From JAUVIB01 sp964424545 (GTDB lineage Bacteria; Calditrichota; Calditrichia; Calditrichales; Calditrichaceae): 16,962 nucleotides of DNA. The DNA lies in NCBI GenBank assembly GCA_964424545.1, contig CAYRJN010000077.1:1-16962 (forward strand), read 5' to 3'. This document shows, piece after piece, positions 7,347 through 15,195 of the stretch. A model generated the notes under the pieces. It was given only the letters and a program-made list of their open reading frames with translations, was not told where the DNA came from and searched no databases. Each line of letters starts with the position of its first letter. The first letter of the stretch is position 1. The translations under genes were made by a program, and so were the position numbers.

Positions 7347-8591
7347 TTAAATATTCAGAATCATCCTGCGCAACATTTCCATACCGGCGACGGCTCCGCG
7401 CAGTTTGTTTATACGGCGTTCTGTTCCGAAATTAAATTTTTTGACCATTTCTTTGTCTTTTAAACGAGCGGCTATATAGCATAAGCCAAGCGGTTTTTCT
7501 TCAGTGCCGCCACCCGGACCGGCAATGCCTGTTGTAGCAATAGCGCAAACGCTATGATAAAGGTTTTGTACGCCGGTTACCATTTCAAGCGCCGTTTTTT
7601 CGCTGACTGCGCCGTATTTTTTCAGAGTGATTTGGCTAACATTTAATAAGTGCATTTTACTTTCGTTGCTATAAGTTACGACGCCTCCAAGATAATAATC
7701 CGAACAGCCGGGAACATTAGTAATCATATCGCTCATCAAACCGCCTGTAAAACTTTCCGCGACGCTTAAACTAAAATGCCTTTCTTTTAATAATTCGCCG
7801 AGTTTTTCTTCCAACTCGATAGGACGGCTACTGTAAACATATTTGTCGATGACACCTTTAACATCATCATAGTAAGCGTCGAATTCAGTTATAAGCCGCG
7901 GGTTTTCCGTTTGTAAACGAAACCGAATATCGACACCGAAATAACGGGGATAAAAACCGAGTTCAATATGCGGGTATTTATTTATTACGCCTTGTAGTTT
8001 TTCATACAGCTTTGCTTCCGGTATGGAAGTGGTACGCAGCATTTTAATATGTACTTTCGGTAATTTAAATGAAGCGTTTAAAATTTTTATTACATGTTCC
8101 GTTAATAAATATTTCATTTCTCGCGGTACGCCGGGCAGAAAAAAGTATAGTTTATTATCTTTTTTTAATTGTAAGCCGGGCGCAGTTCCGATAGGATTGC
8201 GTAAAATCTCAGCTGATTTCGGAACCAACGCCTGGTCGCGATTCAAGTCTGTTAATCTAAACCCGCGGTTTTCTACAAATTTTTCCACATCCTTTAAAAC
8301 CGTTTTATTCCTAATAAGCTCTGTATTGAAATATTCGCAAAGAGATTTCTTGGTGATGTCGTCCGGAGTTGGTCCGAGACCTCCTGTAACAATAATTACA
8401 TCGGCTCTGCGAGACGCCGTTTTCAAGGCAAAAATAATTTCCTCATGCGTATCGCGAATCGTTGTAACCCAGTATACTTGCAACCCGTTATCCATAAATT
8501 TTTGTGAAATAAATGTTGCGTTTGTATTAATCGTTTGGCCGGCAAGAACCTCATTGCCGATGGTTATGATTTCTGCATAGTATTCTTTCAT
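7347..8591 (-). CDS. cinA: CinA: competence/damage-inducible protein, NMN deamidase-type
   Basis: The two-domain CinA protein (414 residues) has an N-terminal MoCF-like COG1058 domain (about 1-175) and a C-terminal CinA domain (about 260-414). In characterised enzymes the C-terminal domain deamidates nicotinamide mononucleotide for pyridine nucleotide recycling and the N-terminal domain can hydrolyse ADP-ribose. Visible motifs are IGNEVLAGQTINTN (11-24), TGGLGPTPDD (69-78), LPGVPREM (152-159), SVAESFTGGL (276-285) and TTGIAGPGGGTEEKPLG (353-369). The ATG overlaps the pgpA stop as ATGA, so translation is probably coupled. It is the last gene of the leftward pgsA-pgpA-cinA unit. No recA follows, unlike the well-known cinA-recA order in other phyla. 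Confidence 0.95.
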   Translation of the reverse strand: MKEYYAEIITIGNEVLAGQTINTNATFISQKFMDNGLQVYWVTTIRDTHEEIIFALKTASRRADVIIVTGGLGPTPDDITKKSLCEYFNTELIRNKTVLKDVEKFVENRGFRLTDLNRDQALVPKSAEILRNPIGTAPGLQLKKDNKLYFFLPGVPREMKYLLTEHVIKILNASFKLPKVHIKMLRTTSIPEAKLYEKLQGVINKYPHIELGFYPRYFGVDIRFRLQTENPRLITEFDAYYDDVKGVIDKYVYSSRPIELEEKLGELLKERHFSLSVAESFTGGLMSDMITNVPGCSDYYLGGVVTYSNESKMHLLNVSQITLKKYGAVSEKTALEMVTGVQNLYHSVCAIATTGIAGPGGGTEEKPLGLCYIAARLKDKEMVKKFNFGTERRINKLRGAVAGMEMLRRMILNI

Positions 8592-9049
8592 TTTATAAGT
8601 CCCAGATAAATGGTAAATTGAATTATAATATTAGCATAAATTCCGGCGATAATATCGTCAATCATAATGCCCCACCCGCCTTTTAAGGTCTGAGATTGGT
8701 CGATGGGGAAAGGTTTAAAGATGTCAAAAATTCTAAACAAAATAAAGGATATTATAACGGGAATAAGCGTAAACGGAATAAACAATATTGCAATCCACTG
8801 TCCGACGACTTCGTCAATCACGACGATAGAGGGATCGTCGCCTTTTTCCTCTTCCACAAACCCGCCGGACCAGATGCCAAGCGCCGTAAAGGCAATGATC
8901 AATAGCAATAACAGTTGTTGAGGAATATTAAATATAAAAACCATAAGTAAGGCAAAAAGGCTTCCTGCCGTTCCTGGGGCTTTGGGAAAATAGCCGCTGC
9001 CCAAAGCGGTTGCAATAGCGAAGTGAAAAGTGCGTTTTAATCGATCCAT
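8588..9049 (-). CDS. pgpA: Phosphatidylglycerophosphatase A
   Basis: PgpA removes the phosphate from phosphatidylglycerophosphate to give phosphatidylglycerol, the step after PgsA. The 153-residue membrane protein shows the family motifs in order: GSGYFPKAPGTAGS (17-30), DPSIVVIDEVVGQW (72-85), FRIFDIFKPFP (105-115) and GGWGIMIDDIIAG (124-136). Acidic residues in these blocks are intact. I placed the start at 9049, where MDRLKRTFHFAIATALGSG gives a usual-length protein; a longer frame reaches 9274 but its first part reads pgsA in another frame. The gene overlaps pgsA by 13 nt and cinA by 4 nt, so the three form one transcript. Confidence 0.93.
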   Translation of the reverse strand: MDRLKRTFHFAIATALGSGYFPKAPGTAGSLFALLMVFIFNIPQQLLLLLIIAFTALGIWSGGFVEEEKGDDPSIVVIDEVVGQWIAILFIPFTLIPVIISFILFRIFDIFKPFPIDQSQTLKGGWGIMIDDIIAGIYANIIIQFTIYLGLIK

Positions 9050-9645
9050 AGATTTTTTGTTATCCTGTGCCATAATTCGAGAAGATGTGAACGATTGCTT
9101 ATTAAATATAAAATGCCGCTTAAAGCAGTAATAAGCATCACAAGGAATATCGATATTGTTGTCCAAAGACGCCAAGAATGTTGATTTTGCGAAAGGCGAA
9201 TATCCGGCAATCCGGGAATGTTGACATATAAAAGAATGATAAATACGAAACCCATTTGTGAAAAAGTCTTCCATTTCGCCAGATTGCTTGTAATGATAGG
9301 GCGACCGATGGAAAGGGCAAAACTGCGTAAAAATGTTATCAATGCATCTCTAACAACAATAATAATAACCATCCACCAATATATGTAATCCGTATAGGCA
9401 AAAACAATTAAAGCGCTGGAAACAAGTATTTTATCAGCCAACGGATCCATATATTGCCCCCAGCGCGAAACCATTTTAAAGCGTCGCGCGATATAGCCGT
9501 CATACCAATCCGTAAAAGAGGCAATAAGAAAAACAATTGCCGCATACAGCTTCAAATCCGGGTTTTCGTGGACAAAAAGCATAATAAAGACCGGTGTCAG
9601 TAAAATGCGAAGAATGGTTAGTTGATTGGGAATATTGAGTTCCAT
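9037..9645 (-). CDS. pgsA: CDP-diacylglycerol-glycerol-3-phosphate 3-phosphatidyltransferase
   Basis: PgsA makes phosphatidylglycerophosphate from CDP-diacylglycerol and glycerol 3-phosphate at the inner membrane. The CDP-alcohol phosphotransferase signature is perfect: D46-x2-D49-G50-x2-A53-R54-x8-G63-x3-D67-x3-D71 (FTDWYDGYIARRF then GQYMDPLADK). The start MELNIPNQLTILRILLTPVF matches the family's N-terminus, and the 202-residue length with about six membrane segments is normal. No canonical Shine-Dalgarno precedes the ATG. It is the first gene of the leftward operon, immediately upstream of pgpA, so consecutive steps of phosphatidylglycerol synthesis are encoded together. Confidence 0.95.
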   Translation of the reverse strand: MELNIPNQLTILRILLTPVFIMLFVHENPDLKLYAAIVFLIASFTDWYDGYIARRFKMVSRWGQYMDPLADKILVSSALIVFAYTDYIYWWMVIIIVVRDALITFLRSFALSIGRPIITSNLAKWKTFSQMGFVFIILLYVNIPGLPDIRLSQNQHSWRLWTTISIFLVMLITALSGILYLISNRSHLLELWHRITKNLWID

Positions 9646-9800
9646 AAAACATTTCTTGATATTGGAATTTAAAAATTAAGTGAATTTAAGACCTGCATTT
9701 ATTCTATATTTAAAAACAAGTTGTATTAAACTGCTGAAAATTAATGTTAATCTCTGGATAGAGCAATTTAAGAACAGAAAATCCGCATATTAAGGAAACC

Positions 9801-9820
9801 TGAGCGATGGCGCTCGCTCA
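9801..9820. repeat. Small perfect hairpin
   Basis: TGAGCGA at 9801-9807 pairs with TCGCTCA at 9814-9820 around a 6-nt centre. There is no T run on either side that would make it an intrinsic terminator. It lies about 155 bp upstream of pgsA and could belong to the 5' region of that transcript or be a remnant of a spacer repeat. Confidence 0.35.
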
Positions 9821-9887
9821 CAAACATTTAACATTTTTTACTTAATCATTCATCATTGCATATATTTAATAATACAAGTCAAAGATT

Positions 9888-9962
9888 TCATTTTTCCGCT
9901 ACGTAGGGGGTTGCCGTTTCCAATTCGTCGGGATCGAAACGGCGGATATATCGCTTTTTTAA
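9888..9962 (-). pseudogene. Possible gene remnant with embedded inverted repeat
   Basis: On the minus strand an open stretch with no start codon reads coding-like residues and ends in a stop at 9888-9890; its last part is RFDPDELETATPYVAEK. It is preceded in frame by a stop at 9963-9965. The stretch is richer in G and C than the surrounding spacer and also contains a perfect 8-bp inverted repeat (GCCGTTTC 9913-9920, GAAACGGC 9936-9943). It may be the tail of a lost gene or part of a dispersed repeat. I do not recognise a family. Confidence 0.2.
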
Positions 9963-10275
9963 TCAATTTGCAAAGCTGTGTTAATACTATCATCGGCTTC
10001 TCTATTAAACCGTTTTTATTCTATATAACTCATAACTTATTTATTTTGCTGTTATTTATAGCATTGAATTTAACGAAGCAGCTCTATTCTGTCAAAAAAA
10101 ATAAAAAAAGTGAAAAAATATACTTTATTTAATTAAATTCTTTTACTAAATTAATGCTCATACAATATCGATTGTGAAGAAAGTATTTATAAGTTAGAGA
10201 ATTTGTAAAAAATAATAGAAGAACATAGCTTCGTAAAGTGATTAATTAAAAAAGTACAGGTAGAATCGTCAACGT

Positions 10276-10353
10276 GTCATTCCTCCGAAAAAAGGAACCT
10301 GAATGTAGACAATAGCAAGATTTAGATTCCAGACAAAAACAATCGGTAATGAC
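10276..10353. repeat. Palindromic intergenic element with GTCATT ends
   Basis: The element begins GTCATTCCTCCGA and ends TCGGTAATGAC, so its two ends are imperfect inverted repeats beginning GTCATT. A small inner hairpin TTCCT (10280-10284) / AGGAA (10293-10297) follows the left end. The layout resembles the dispersed GTCATTCC...GGAATC-type repeats found in many bacterial genomes, whose minus-strand translation gives the well-known spurious peptide ending FAGMT; here it gives PFFGGMTR. Confidence 0.5.
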
Positions 10354-10398
10354 AAGGAGGATGAGAATGTAGAAACGGCAACAAAAAAATACAACATT

Positions 10399-10423
10399 GT
10401 CATTCTCAGATAAATTGGAGAAT
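10399..10423. repeat. Second, partial copy of the GTCATTC hairpin
   Basis: GTCATTCTC at 10399-10407 is followed by GAGAAT at 10418-10423, giving a 6-bp stem (ATTCTC/GAGAAT) with a 10-nt loop. It lies 45 bp after the first element in the same orientation and has the same left end, GTCATTC. It looks like a partial or decayed second copy. Confidence 0.4.
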
Positions 10424-10511
10424 CTAAAATACGGCCTATGTGAACGATGTATAATTTTAAAATTGAGAATAATACAAAAATTAAGGAAAATGTCCGAAAT
10501 AGGTTATTTTT

Positions 10512-10540
10512 TTGAAATTTCGATACAATAAAGATAAAAA
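10512..10540 (+). promoter_or_regulatory. Weak sigma70-like promoter candidate for nqrA
   Basis: TTGAAA at 10512-10517 and TAAAAA at 10535-10540 are separated by 17 bp, which would place a transcript start roughly 30 nt before the Shine-Dalgarno/ATG of nqrA. The -10 match is poor and the region is AT-rich, so chance agreement is likely. A promoter must exist somewhere in this spacer because nqrA opens the operon. Confidence 0.2.
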
Positions 10541-10573
10541 CTAACAGGCTAATCATCAATTCTAACTAACAGG
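10539..10573 (+). promoter_or_regulatory. 10-bp direct repeat over the nqrA leader
   Basis: AACTAACAGG occurs at 10539-10548 and again at 10564-10573, 25 bp apart start to start. The second copy carries the AGGA that serves as the nqrA Shine-Dalgarno, ending about 7 nt before the ATG. The repeat could be a regulator site or could offer two alternative ribosome-docking sites; chance is possible. Confidence 0.3.
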
Positions 10574-10580
10574 ACTTTAT

Positions 10581-11951
10581 ATGGGAGAATTCAAATTAAA
10601 GAAAGGCTACGACATCCCAATAGCGGGGGAAGCGCAGTTGCTTTTAAAAGAATTTCCGAATCCGGATCGGGTTGCCCTTTTGCCTTATGAGTTCCGGGGC
10701 ATCAAACCTCGGCTTAAAGTTAAGCTTGGCGATGAGGTAAAAGTGGGAAGCCCTTTATGTGAGGATAAAAAGATTCAGGAAATTAATTTAGTTTCACCCG
10801 TAAGCGGGAAAGTTATTGAGATAAATAGGGGTGAGCGACGCATGTTAATGGAAATTGTTGTCGAGAATGATAAGCAATACACAAAACAAACATTCAACAA
10901 CAACGTTTCCGGAAATATTGCGGAAATGCCGCGGGAAAAGGTTATCGCTGCGCTAATGGAAAGCGGTTTATGGCCTTTTATCATTCAGCGTCCCTTTGAA
11001 AAGGTTGCTGATCCTAATGACGTCCCGAGAGATATTTTTATCTCCGCTTTTAATACGGCGCCCCTTGCGGCCACGGTTGAATTTTTATTGGATGGTAAAG
11101 AAAGGTCTTTCCAAAAAGGTTTAGAAGCGTTAAAAGTGTTAACCGATGGAAAGGTTCATCTTTCGTTAAACGGTGGCAAACAAGAACATGGGAAGGCTTT
11201 GGATGATGCCGACGGTGTGGAAAAGCACTATTTTAGCGGTCCCCATCCTGCGGGAAACGTAGGCGTCCAAATTCATCATATCGCGCCGATTAACCAAGGC
11301 GATATCGTATGGACGGTGAAACCGGAAGCGGTCGCATTAATCGGGGAGTTCTTTGAAACGGGCGTTTATCCCAATGAAAAAATCATTGCCGTAGCCGGAT
11401 CTCCGCTGAAAGAGACCTATTATGCAAAAACAATTAACGGAGCGGGCATAAGCGCAATAATAGCGCCGGATAACGTAAAGAATGATGAAGTGCGTTATAT
11501 CAATGGCGATGTGCTGACCGGATTTAAAGTGAATGCGGAAAGTTACATCGGAACGTATAACAGTTTACTTTCCATCATTCCGGAAGGAAAGAAAAAACGG
11601 CGTCTTTTGGGCTATTTTCGGCTCGGGATGGATATACCCAGTTATTCAAAAACATTTCTTTCTTCTTGGTTGACGTCAAAAAAGAAAAAATGGGAATTGA
11701 ATACGTTAAATTATGGCGCCCAAAGGGCTTTTATTCAGACCGGAGTTTATGAGAAGGTGATGCCGATGGATATTTTGCCTTCCATTCTCGCCAAAAGCAT
11801 TTTGGCTGAAGATATCGAAGAGATGGAAAATCTCGGAATATTAGAGCTTACCGAAGAAGATGTGGCTTTATGTACATACATTTGTCCGTCAAAAACGGAT
11901 TTCGGCGGCATACTGCGCCATGGTTTGGATTTGGTCGAAAAAGAAGGATAA
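10581..11951 (+). CDS. nqrA: Na+-translocating NADH:quinone oxidoreductase subunit A
   Basis: NqrA is the peripheral cytoplasmic subunit of Na+-NQR, the pump that oxidises NADH, reduces quinone and exports Na+. It carries no cofactor of its own but contacts NqrB near the quinone site. The 456-residue protein begins with the family's KGYDIPIAGEA, followed by a lipoyl-like region with KLGDEVKVGSPLCEDKK and LVSPVSGKVIEINRG at about 50-85. Later blocks include GPHPAGNVGVQIHHI and the C-terminal YICPSKTDFGGILRHGLDLVEKEG region. The ATG has AGGA about 7 nt upstream. It is the first gene of nqrABCDEF; the next gene follows closely. Confidence 0.96.
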   Translation: MGEFKLKKGYDIPIAGEAQLLLKEFPNPDRVALLPYEFRGIKPRLKVKLGDEVKVGSPLCEDKKIQEINLVSPVSGKVIEINRGERRMLMEIVVENDKQYTKQTFNNNVSGNIAEMPREKVIAALMESGLWPFIIQRPFEKVADPNDVPRDIFISAFNTAPLAATVEFLLDGKERSFQKGLEALKVLTDGKVHLSLNGGKQEHGKALDDADGVEKHYFSGPHPAGNVGVQIHHIAPINQGDIVWTVKPEAVALIGEFFETGVYPNEKIIAVAGSPLKETYYAKTINGAGISAIIAPDNVKNDEVRYINGDVLTGFKVNAESYIGTYNSLLSIIPEGKKKRRLLGYFRLGMDIPSYSKTFLSSWLTSKKKKWELNTLNYGAQRAFIQTGVYEKVMPMDILPSILAKSILAEDIEEMENLGILELTEEDVALCTYICPSKTDFGGILRHGLDLVEKEG

Positions 11952-11989
11952 TTCAAAAATCATTAATCTAAAAAGTAAGGGTGAATGAA

Positions 11990-13177
11990 TTGAAAATCTT
12001 AGAGAAATTTTTTGATAAGATACATCCGAATTTCGAAAAGGGAAATAAGTTTGAACGATACTACCCTATTTTTGAAATGATGGATACCATATTGCTATGG
12101 ACAAACAAACGCACTCAAAAGCAACCGCATGTAAGGGATCCGCTGGATATAAAACGTTTTATGATGATCGTGATCGTCGCCGTACTGCCGGCTACCTTAT
12201 TCGGAATTTATAATATCGGTCTGCAACATTATCGAGCGGTGGGCGTTTCGGCGGAGTTTTGGGATATGTTTTTTTACGGCTTGCTTAAATTTCTGCCGAT
12301 TGTGATTGTAACCTATGCCGTAGGCGGATTTTGGGAAGTTTTGTTTGCCGTGATCCGCAAACATGAAATTAACGAGGGCTTTTTAGTAACAGGTATTTTA
12401 TTTCCATTGATTTTACCGGCCACGATTCCGCTGTGGCAGGTAGCGGTGGCCATCACTTTTGGCGTGGTACTCGGCAAAGAAGTATTTGGCGGAACGGGGA
12501 TGAATATTTTAAATCCCGCCTTAACGGCGCGCGCTTTTGTCTTTTTCGCCTATCCCGGTAAAATCTCGGGAGATAAAGTGTGGACGGCGATTGATGCGGC
12601 AAAAGATAAAATTGTGGATGGTTTTTCGGGAGCGACGCCTCTGTTGGTAGCTTCCGGTACGCCCGCCGGAGAATCGGCCGTAAAACACGTTAATGATGCC
12701 GGATTTAATTTTTGGAATATGTTTTACGGATTCATTCCGGGCAGTATAGGCGAAACGTCGACTCTCGCCATACTTATAGGAGCGGTAATTTTAATTGCAA
12801 CCGGCGTGGGGAGTTGGAAAATTATGACAGCTGTTTTTGCCGGCGGTTATGCTACGGCTTTATTGTTCAACGCGATTGCGGGTCCCGGTTCTGCCGGTAT
12901 TTTTACACTTCCGGCCTTTTGCCATTTGGTAATGGGCGGATTTGCTTTCGGCGCCGTTTTTATGGCCACAGATCCGGTTTCGGCGGCGCAAACGGAAACG
13001 GGCAAATGGATTTACGGCTTTCTAATCGGTTTTTTAACAATTCTGATCCGTACCGTTAATCCGGCGTATCCCGAGGGGATGATGCTGGCTATATTGTTTA
13101 TGAATGTATTTTCATCATTAATTGACTATTATGTCATCAAGGCAAATATAAAGAGGAGGTTAAGCCGTGCAGCATAG
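11990..13177 (+). CDS. nqrB: Na+-NQR subunit B, membrane flavoprotein
   Basis: NqrB is the large membrane subunit, carrying covalent FMN, riboflavin and the quinone/Na+ path. The flavinylation motif DGFSGATP is intact, with the FMN-bearing Thr at about residue 216. About ten hydrophobic helices are visible, along with the conserved blocks FEKGNKFERYYPIFE near the N-terminus, INEGFLVTGILFPLILP, and MATDPVSAAQT. The start is uncertain. TTG 11990 gives an N-terminus of the family type (MKILEKFFDKIHP) with AAGG 9 nt upstream; an in-frame GTG at 11981 adds three residues but touches the AAGG. An ATG at 11985 is out of frame and stops at once. The end overlaps nqrC by 11 nt. Confidence 0.95.
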   Translation: MKILEKFFDKIHPNFEKGNKFERYYPIFEMMDTILLWTNKRTQKQPHVRDPLDIKRFMMIVIVAVLPATLFGIYNIGLQHYRAVGVSAEFWDMFFYGLLKFLPIVIVTYAVGGFWEVLFAVIRKHEINEGFLVTGILFPLILPATIPLWQVAVAITFGVVLGKEVFGGTGMNILNPALTARAFVFFAYPGKISGDKVWTAIDAAKDKIVDGFSGATPLLVASGTPAGESAVKHVNDAGFNFWNMFYGFIPGSIGETSTLAILIGAVILIATGVGSWKIMTAVFAGGYATALLFNAIAGPGSAGIFTLPAFCHLVMGGFAFGAVFMATDPVSAAQTETGKWIYGFLIGFLTILIRTVNPAYPEGMMLAILFMNVFSSLIDYYVIKANIKRRLSRAA

Positions 13178-13901
13178 CAATGCTTATACATATCGATTTG
13201 CGGCTACCGTTACTATTGTGTGCAGCGTACTGCTCGCCGGGGCTGCCACATTATTAAAACCCTTCCAGGAAAGAAATGAAATCATGGATATCCGCAAAAA
13301 TATTCTCGCATCTGTGGGAATCAAACCTGAGGAGGGTAAGTCATTTAGCCACAAACAGGTAGAATCACTTTATAAAGAAAATATTAAAGAACTTGTTATA
13401 AATGCTAAAGGCGATATCGTTGAAGGGGCAAAACCCGGCGATCTTGATCCTAAAAAGGATAAGGATCGTTTCCCTGTTTATGAAAAACAAGAAAACGGCA
13501 AACTCGCCGCTCTCGTAATACCCATTTCCGGTAAAGGTTTATGGTCGACCATATACGGCTATATGGCCTTGGACCCCGATTGCAGAACAATAATCGGCGT
13601 GGAATTTTATAAAAACGGAGAAACGCCAGGCCTTGGCGCTGAGATTTCCACCGAGTGGTTTACCGGCCAATGGAAAGGAAAGAAAATTGCCGATGAAAAA
13701 GGAAATCTTGTTTCCATTACCGTAGTAAAGGGAAAAGTAAAAGATAAAATACCGCCGGAAGAAGCTTGGCACTATGTAGACGGAATAAGCGGCGCCACGT
13801 TGACGGGGAGAGGTATAAATAAGTTTTTGAAAAAAGATCTGGAAAAATACAAGCCTTTTTTTAATAAGGTGTTAGCGCAAAAGGAGGCCAATAATGAGTG
13901 A
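13167..13901 (+). CDS. nqrC: Na+-NQR subunit C, FMN-binding
   Basis: NqrC carries a second covalent FMN on its periplasmic domain and relays electrons between the iron-sulphur centre of NqrD/E and NqrB. The 244-residue protein has one N-terminal membrane helix (about 10-30), then a periplasmic FMN_bind domain with SGKGLWSTIYGYMALD (121-136), GETPGLGAEI (151-160) and DGISGATLTG (205-214), where Thr211 is the expected FMN attachment residue. GTG 13167 is supported by a near-perfect GAGGAGGT at 13153-13160, 6 nt upstream. It overlaps nqrB by 11 nt and nqrD by 8 nt. Flavin attachment requires ApbE, which is not in the window. Confidence 0.96.
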   Translation: MQHSNAYTYRFAATVTIVCSVLLAGAATLLKPFQERNEIMDIRKNILASVGIKPEEGKSFSHKQVESLYKENIKELVINAKGDIVEGAKPGDLDPKKDKDRFPVYEKQENGKLAALVIPISGKGLWSTIYGYMALDPDCRTIIGVEFYKNGETPGLGAEISTEWFTGQWKGKKIADEKGNLVSITVVKGKVKDKIPPEEAWHYVDGISGATLTGRGINKFLKKDLEKYKPFFNKVLAQKEANNE

Positions 13902-14544
13902 TGTAAAACAGCCGAAAGAATCGTTGTTTTCCAAAAAAAATATGAAGGTATTAACAAACCCATTAAGTGAAAATAATCCTATCACCTTTCAGGTTCTCGG
14001 TATCTGTTCCGCGCTTGCCGTAACGGTTCAGATGCGCACGGCGCTGGTTATGGCCCTAGCGGTAACGTCGGTTGTTTCGCTTTCTAATGTTGCGATCTCG
14101 ATTTTGCGTAAGCAAATTCCTTCTAAAATTCGTATTATTGTCGAATTGGCGGTTATCGCAACCTTAGTTATCCTTGTCGACCAAATATTGAAAGCCTTTT
14201 TATTCGATATAAGTAAACAATTGAGCGTATTTGTCGGATTGATTATAACCAATTGTATTATTATGGGACGCGCCGAAGCCTTTGCTTTGCAGAATAAACC
14301 ATGGCCGTCTTTTCTTGACGGCTTGGGAAACGGTCTCGGTTACGGATGGATTTTAATGGTCATCGCAATGGCGAGAGAAATATTAGGAAGCGGTACCTTT
14401 CTTGGTTTTCAACTTTTTCCGGATAGCTTTTATGTCGCCGGTTATGAAAATATGGGCTTAATGGTTCTGGCTCCGGGCGCCTTTATTTTGCTTGGGTTGC
14501 TGGTTTGGATTCAGAGAACCATCACCAAAACCGTTCACGAATAA
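13894..14544 (+). CDS. nqrD: Na+-NQR subunit D
   Basis: NqrD is a six-helix membrane subunit that pairs with NqrE in pseudo-twofold symmetry; together they hold an iron-sulphur centre inside the membrane and form part of the Na+ path. The two ligand cysteines are visible: Cys38 in VLGICSALAVT and Cys121 in LIITNCIIMGRAEAFA. The 216-residue length is normal. AAGGAGG at 13881-13887 lies 6 nt before the ATG, the strongest ribosome binding site in the window, inside the end of nqrC. The homologous Rnf subunit RnfE is excluded by the nqr gene order and the NPWPSFLDG-like block. Confidence 0.95.
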   Translation: MSDVKQPKESLFSKKNMKVLTNPLSENNPITFQVLGICSALAVTVQMRTALVMALAVTSVVSLSNVAISILRKQIPSKIRIIVELAVIATLVILVDQILKAFLFDISKQLSVFVGLIITNCIIMGRAEAFALQNKPWPSFLDGLGNGLGYGWILMVIAMAREILGSGTFLGFQLFPDSFYVAGYENMGLMVLAPGAFILLGLLVWIQRTITKTVHE

Positions 14545-14566
14545 TGAGAGATGAGGTAAAAAAACT

Positions 14567-15178
14567 ATGTTAGAACATTATCTGAGTTTATTTGTAAAAG
14601 CCGTTTTCGTCGAAAATATTCTATTGGCTTTCTTTTTGGGTATGTGCTCCTTTTTGGCCGTATCAAAAAAGGTGGAAACGGCAGTCGGGCTTGGTATGGC
14701 TGTTACTTTTGTATTGACGATTACCACGCCCACCAACTGGTTATTGTATAATTATGTTTTAAAAGACGGAGCGCTTGCCTGGGCAGGCCTTCCGAATACG
14801 GATCTAAGTTTTTTAAATTTTATTACCTTTATCGCCACAATAGCGGCTATGGTACAGCTTGTGGAAATGATACTCGATAAATATTCTCCAAAATTGTATG
14901 CGGCGCTTGGTATTTTCCTGCCTTTGATCGCCGTTAACTGCGCTATTCTCGGCGCATCATTATTTATGGTGGAACGAAATTATACCATGGGCGAATCGGT
15001 TGTTTTCGGATTCGGGTCGGGAATCGGCTGGTTTTTGGCTATTATTGCCATGGCCGCAATTCGTCAAAGAATTCGTTATTCCAATATTCCGTCCGGTTTA
15101 AAAGGATTGGGTATCACCATGTTAATTACAGGACTGATGTCCATGGCCTTTATGCTGTTTTCAGGAATTCAACTATAA
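14567..15178 (+). CDS. nqrE: Na+-NQR subunit E
   Basis: NqrE is the second six-helix half of the D/E pair. The cysteines expected to ligate the membrane iron-sulphur centre are Cys27 in FFLGMCSFLAVSKK and Cys125 in PLIAVNCAILGASLF. The start MLEHYLSLFVKAVFVENILLA and the 203-residue length fit the family. GAGG at 14553-14556 lies 10 nt before the ATG, a slightly long spacing. It follows nqrD by 22 nt and precedes nqrF by 17 nt, the only two real gaps after nqrB in the operon. Confidence 0.95.
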   Translation: MLEHYLSLFVKAVFVENILLAFFLGMCSFLAVSKKVETAVGLGMAVTFVLTITTPTNWLLYNYVLKDGALAWAGLPNTDLSFLNFITFIATIAAMVQLVEMILDKYSPKLYAALGIFLPLIAVNCAILGASLFMVERNYTMGESVVFGFGSGIGWFLAIIAMAAIRQRIRYSNIPSGLKGLGITMLITGLMSMAFMLFSGIQL

Positions 15179-15195
15179 TAAATTGAGGTGCAATC

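Larger units (their letters stand above)
9646..10580. other. Divergent intergenic region between pgsA and nqrA
   Basis: This 935-bp AT-rich spacer must hold the promoters of the leftward pgsA unit and the rightward nqr operon. I see no convincing promoter for pgsA. Visible structure comprises a small hairpin at 9801-9820, a GC-richer island with an inverted repeat and a coding-like remnant at 9888-9962, two small palindromic elements at 10276-10353 and 10399-10423, and a 10-bp direct repeat next to nqrA. Open frames inside it have no family features and are best explained by AT-rich sequence and repeats. No tRNA or known riboswitch was recognised. Confidence 0.7.

Noticed and set aside
9050..9274. 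Longer pgpA frame reaching 9274
   Set aside because: The added residues read through pgsA in another frame, are Cys- and Phe-rich, and lie before the usual PgpA start.
9911..10132. Plus-strand 73-residue frame in the pgsA-nqrA spacer
   Set aside because: It starts on TTG with no ribosome binding site, crosses the inverted repeat, and its C-terminal part is Asn/Lys/Ile-rich noise with no family features.
10354..10372. AAGGAGG followed 6 nt later by ATG-TAG, a start-stop with perfect spacing
   Set aside because: It abuts the end of a palindromic element, is more than 200 bp from nqrA, and no longer frame follows; chance is the simplest explanation.
10269..10559. Minus-strand 96-residue frame with several hydrophobic stretches, divergent from nqrA
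   Set aside because: It ends in PFFGGMTR and contains SPIYLRMTM, both translations of the GTCATTC-type repeats, and its start would leave only 21 bp for the nqrA promoter. AT-rich DNA readily gives Phe/Ile/Leu-rich frames.
12712..13059. 115-residue plus-strand frame inside nqrB
   Set aside because: Out-of-frame shadow with Arg/Cys/Gly-rich composition; nqrB is intact across it.
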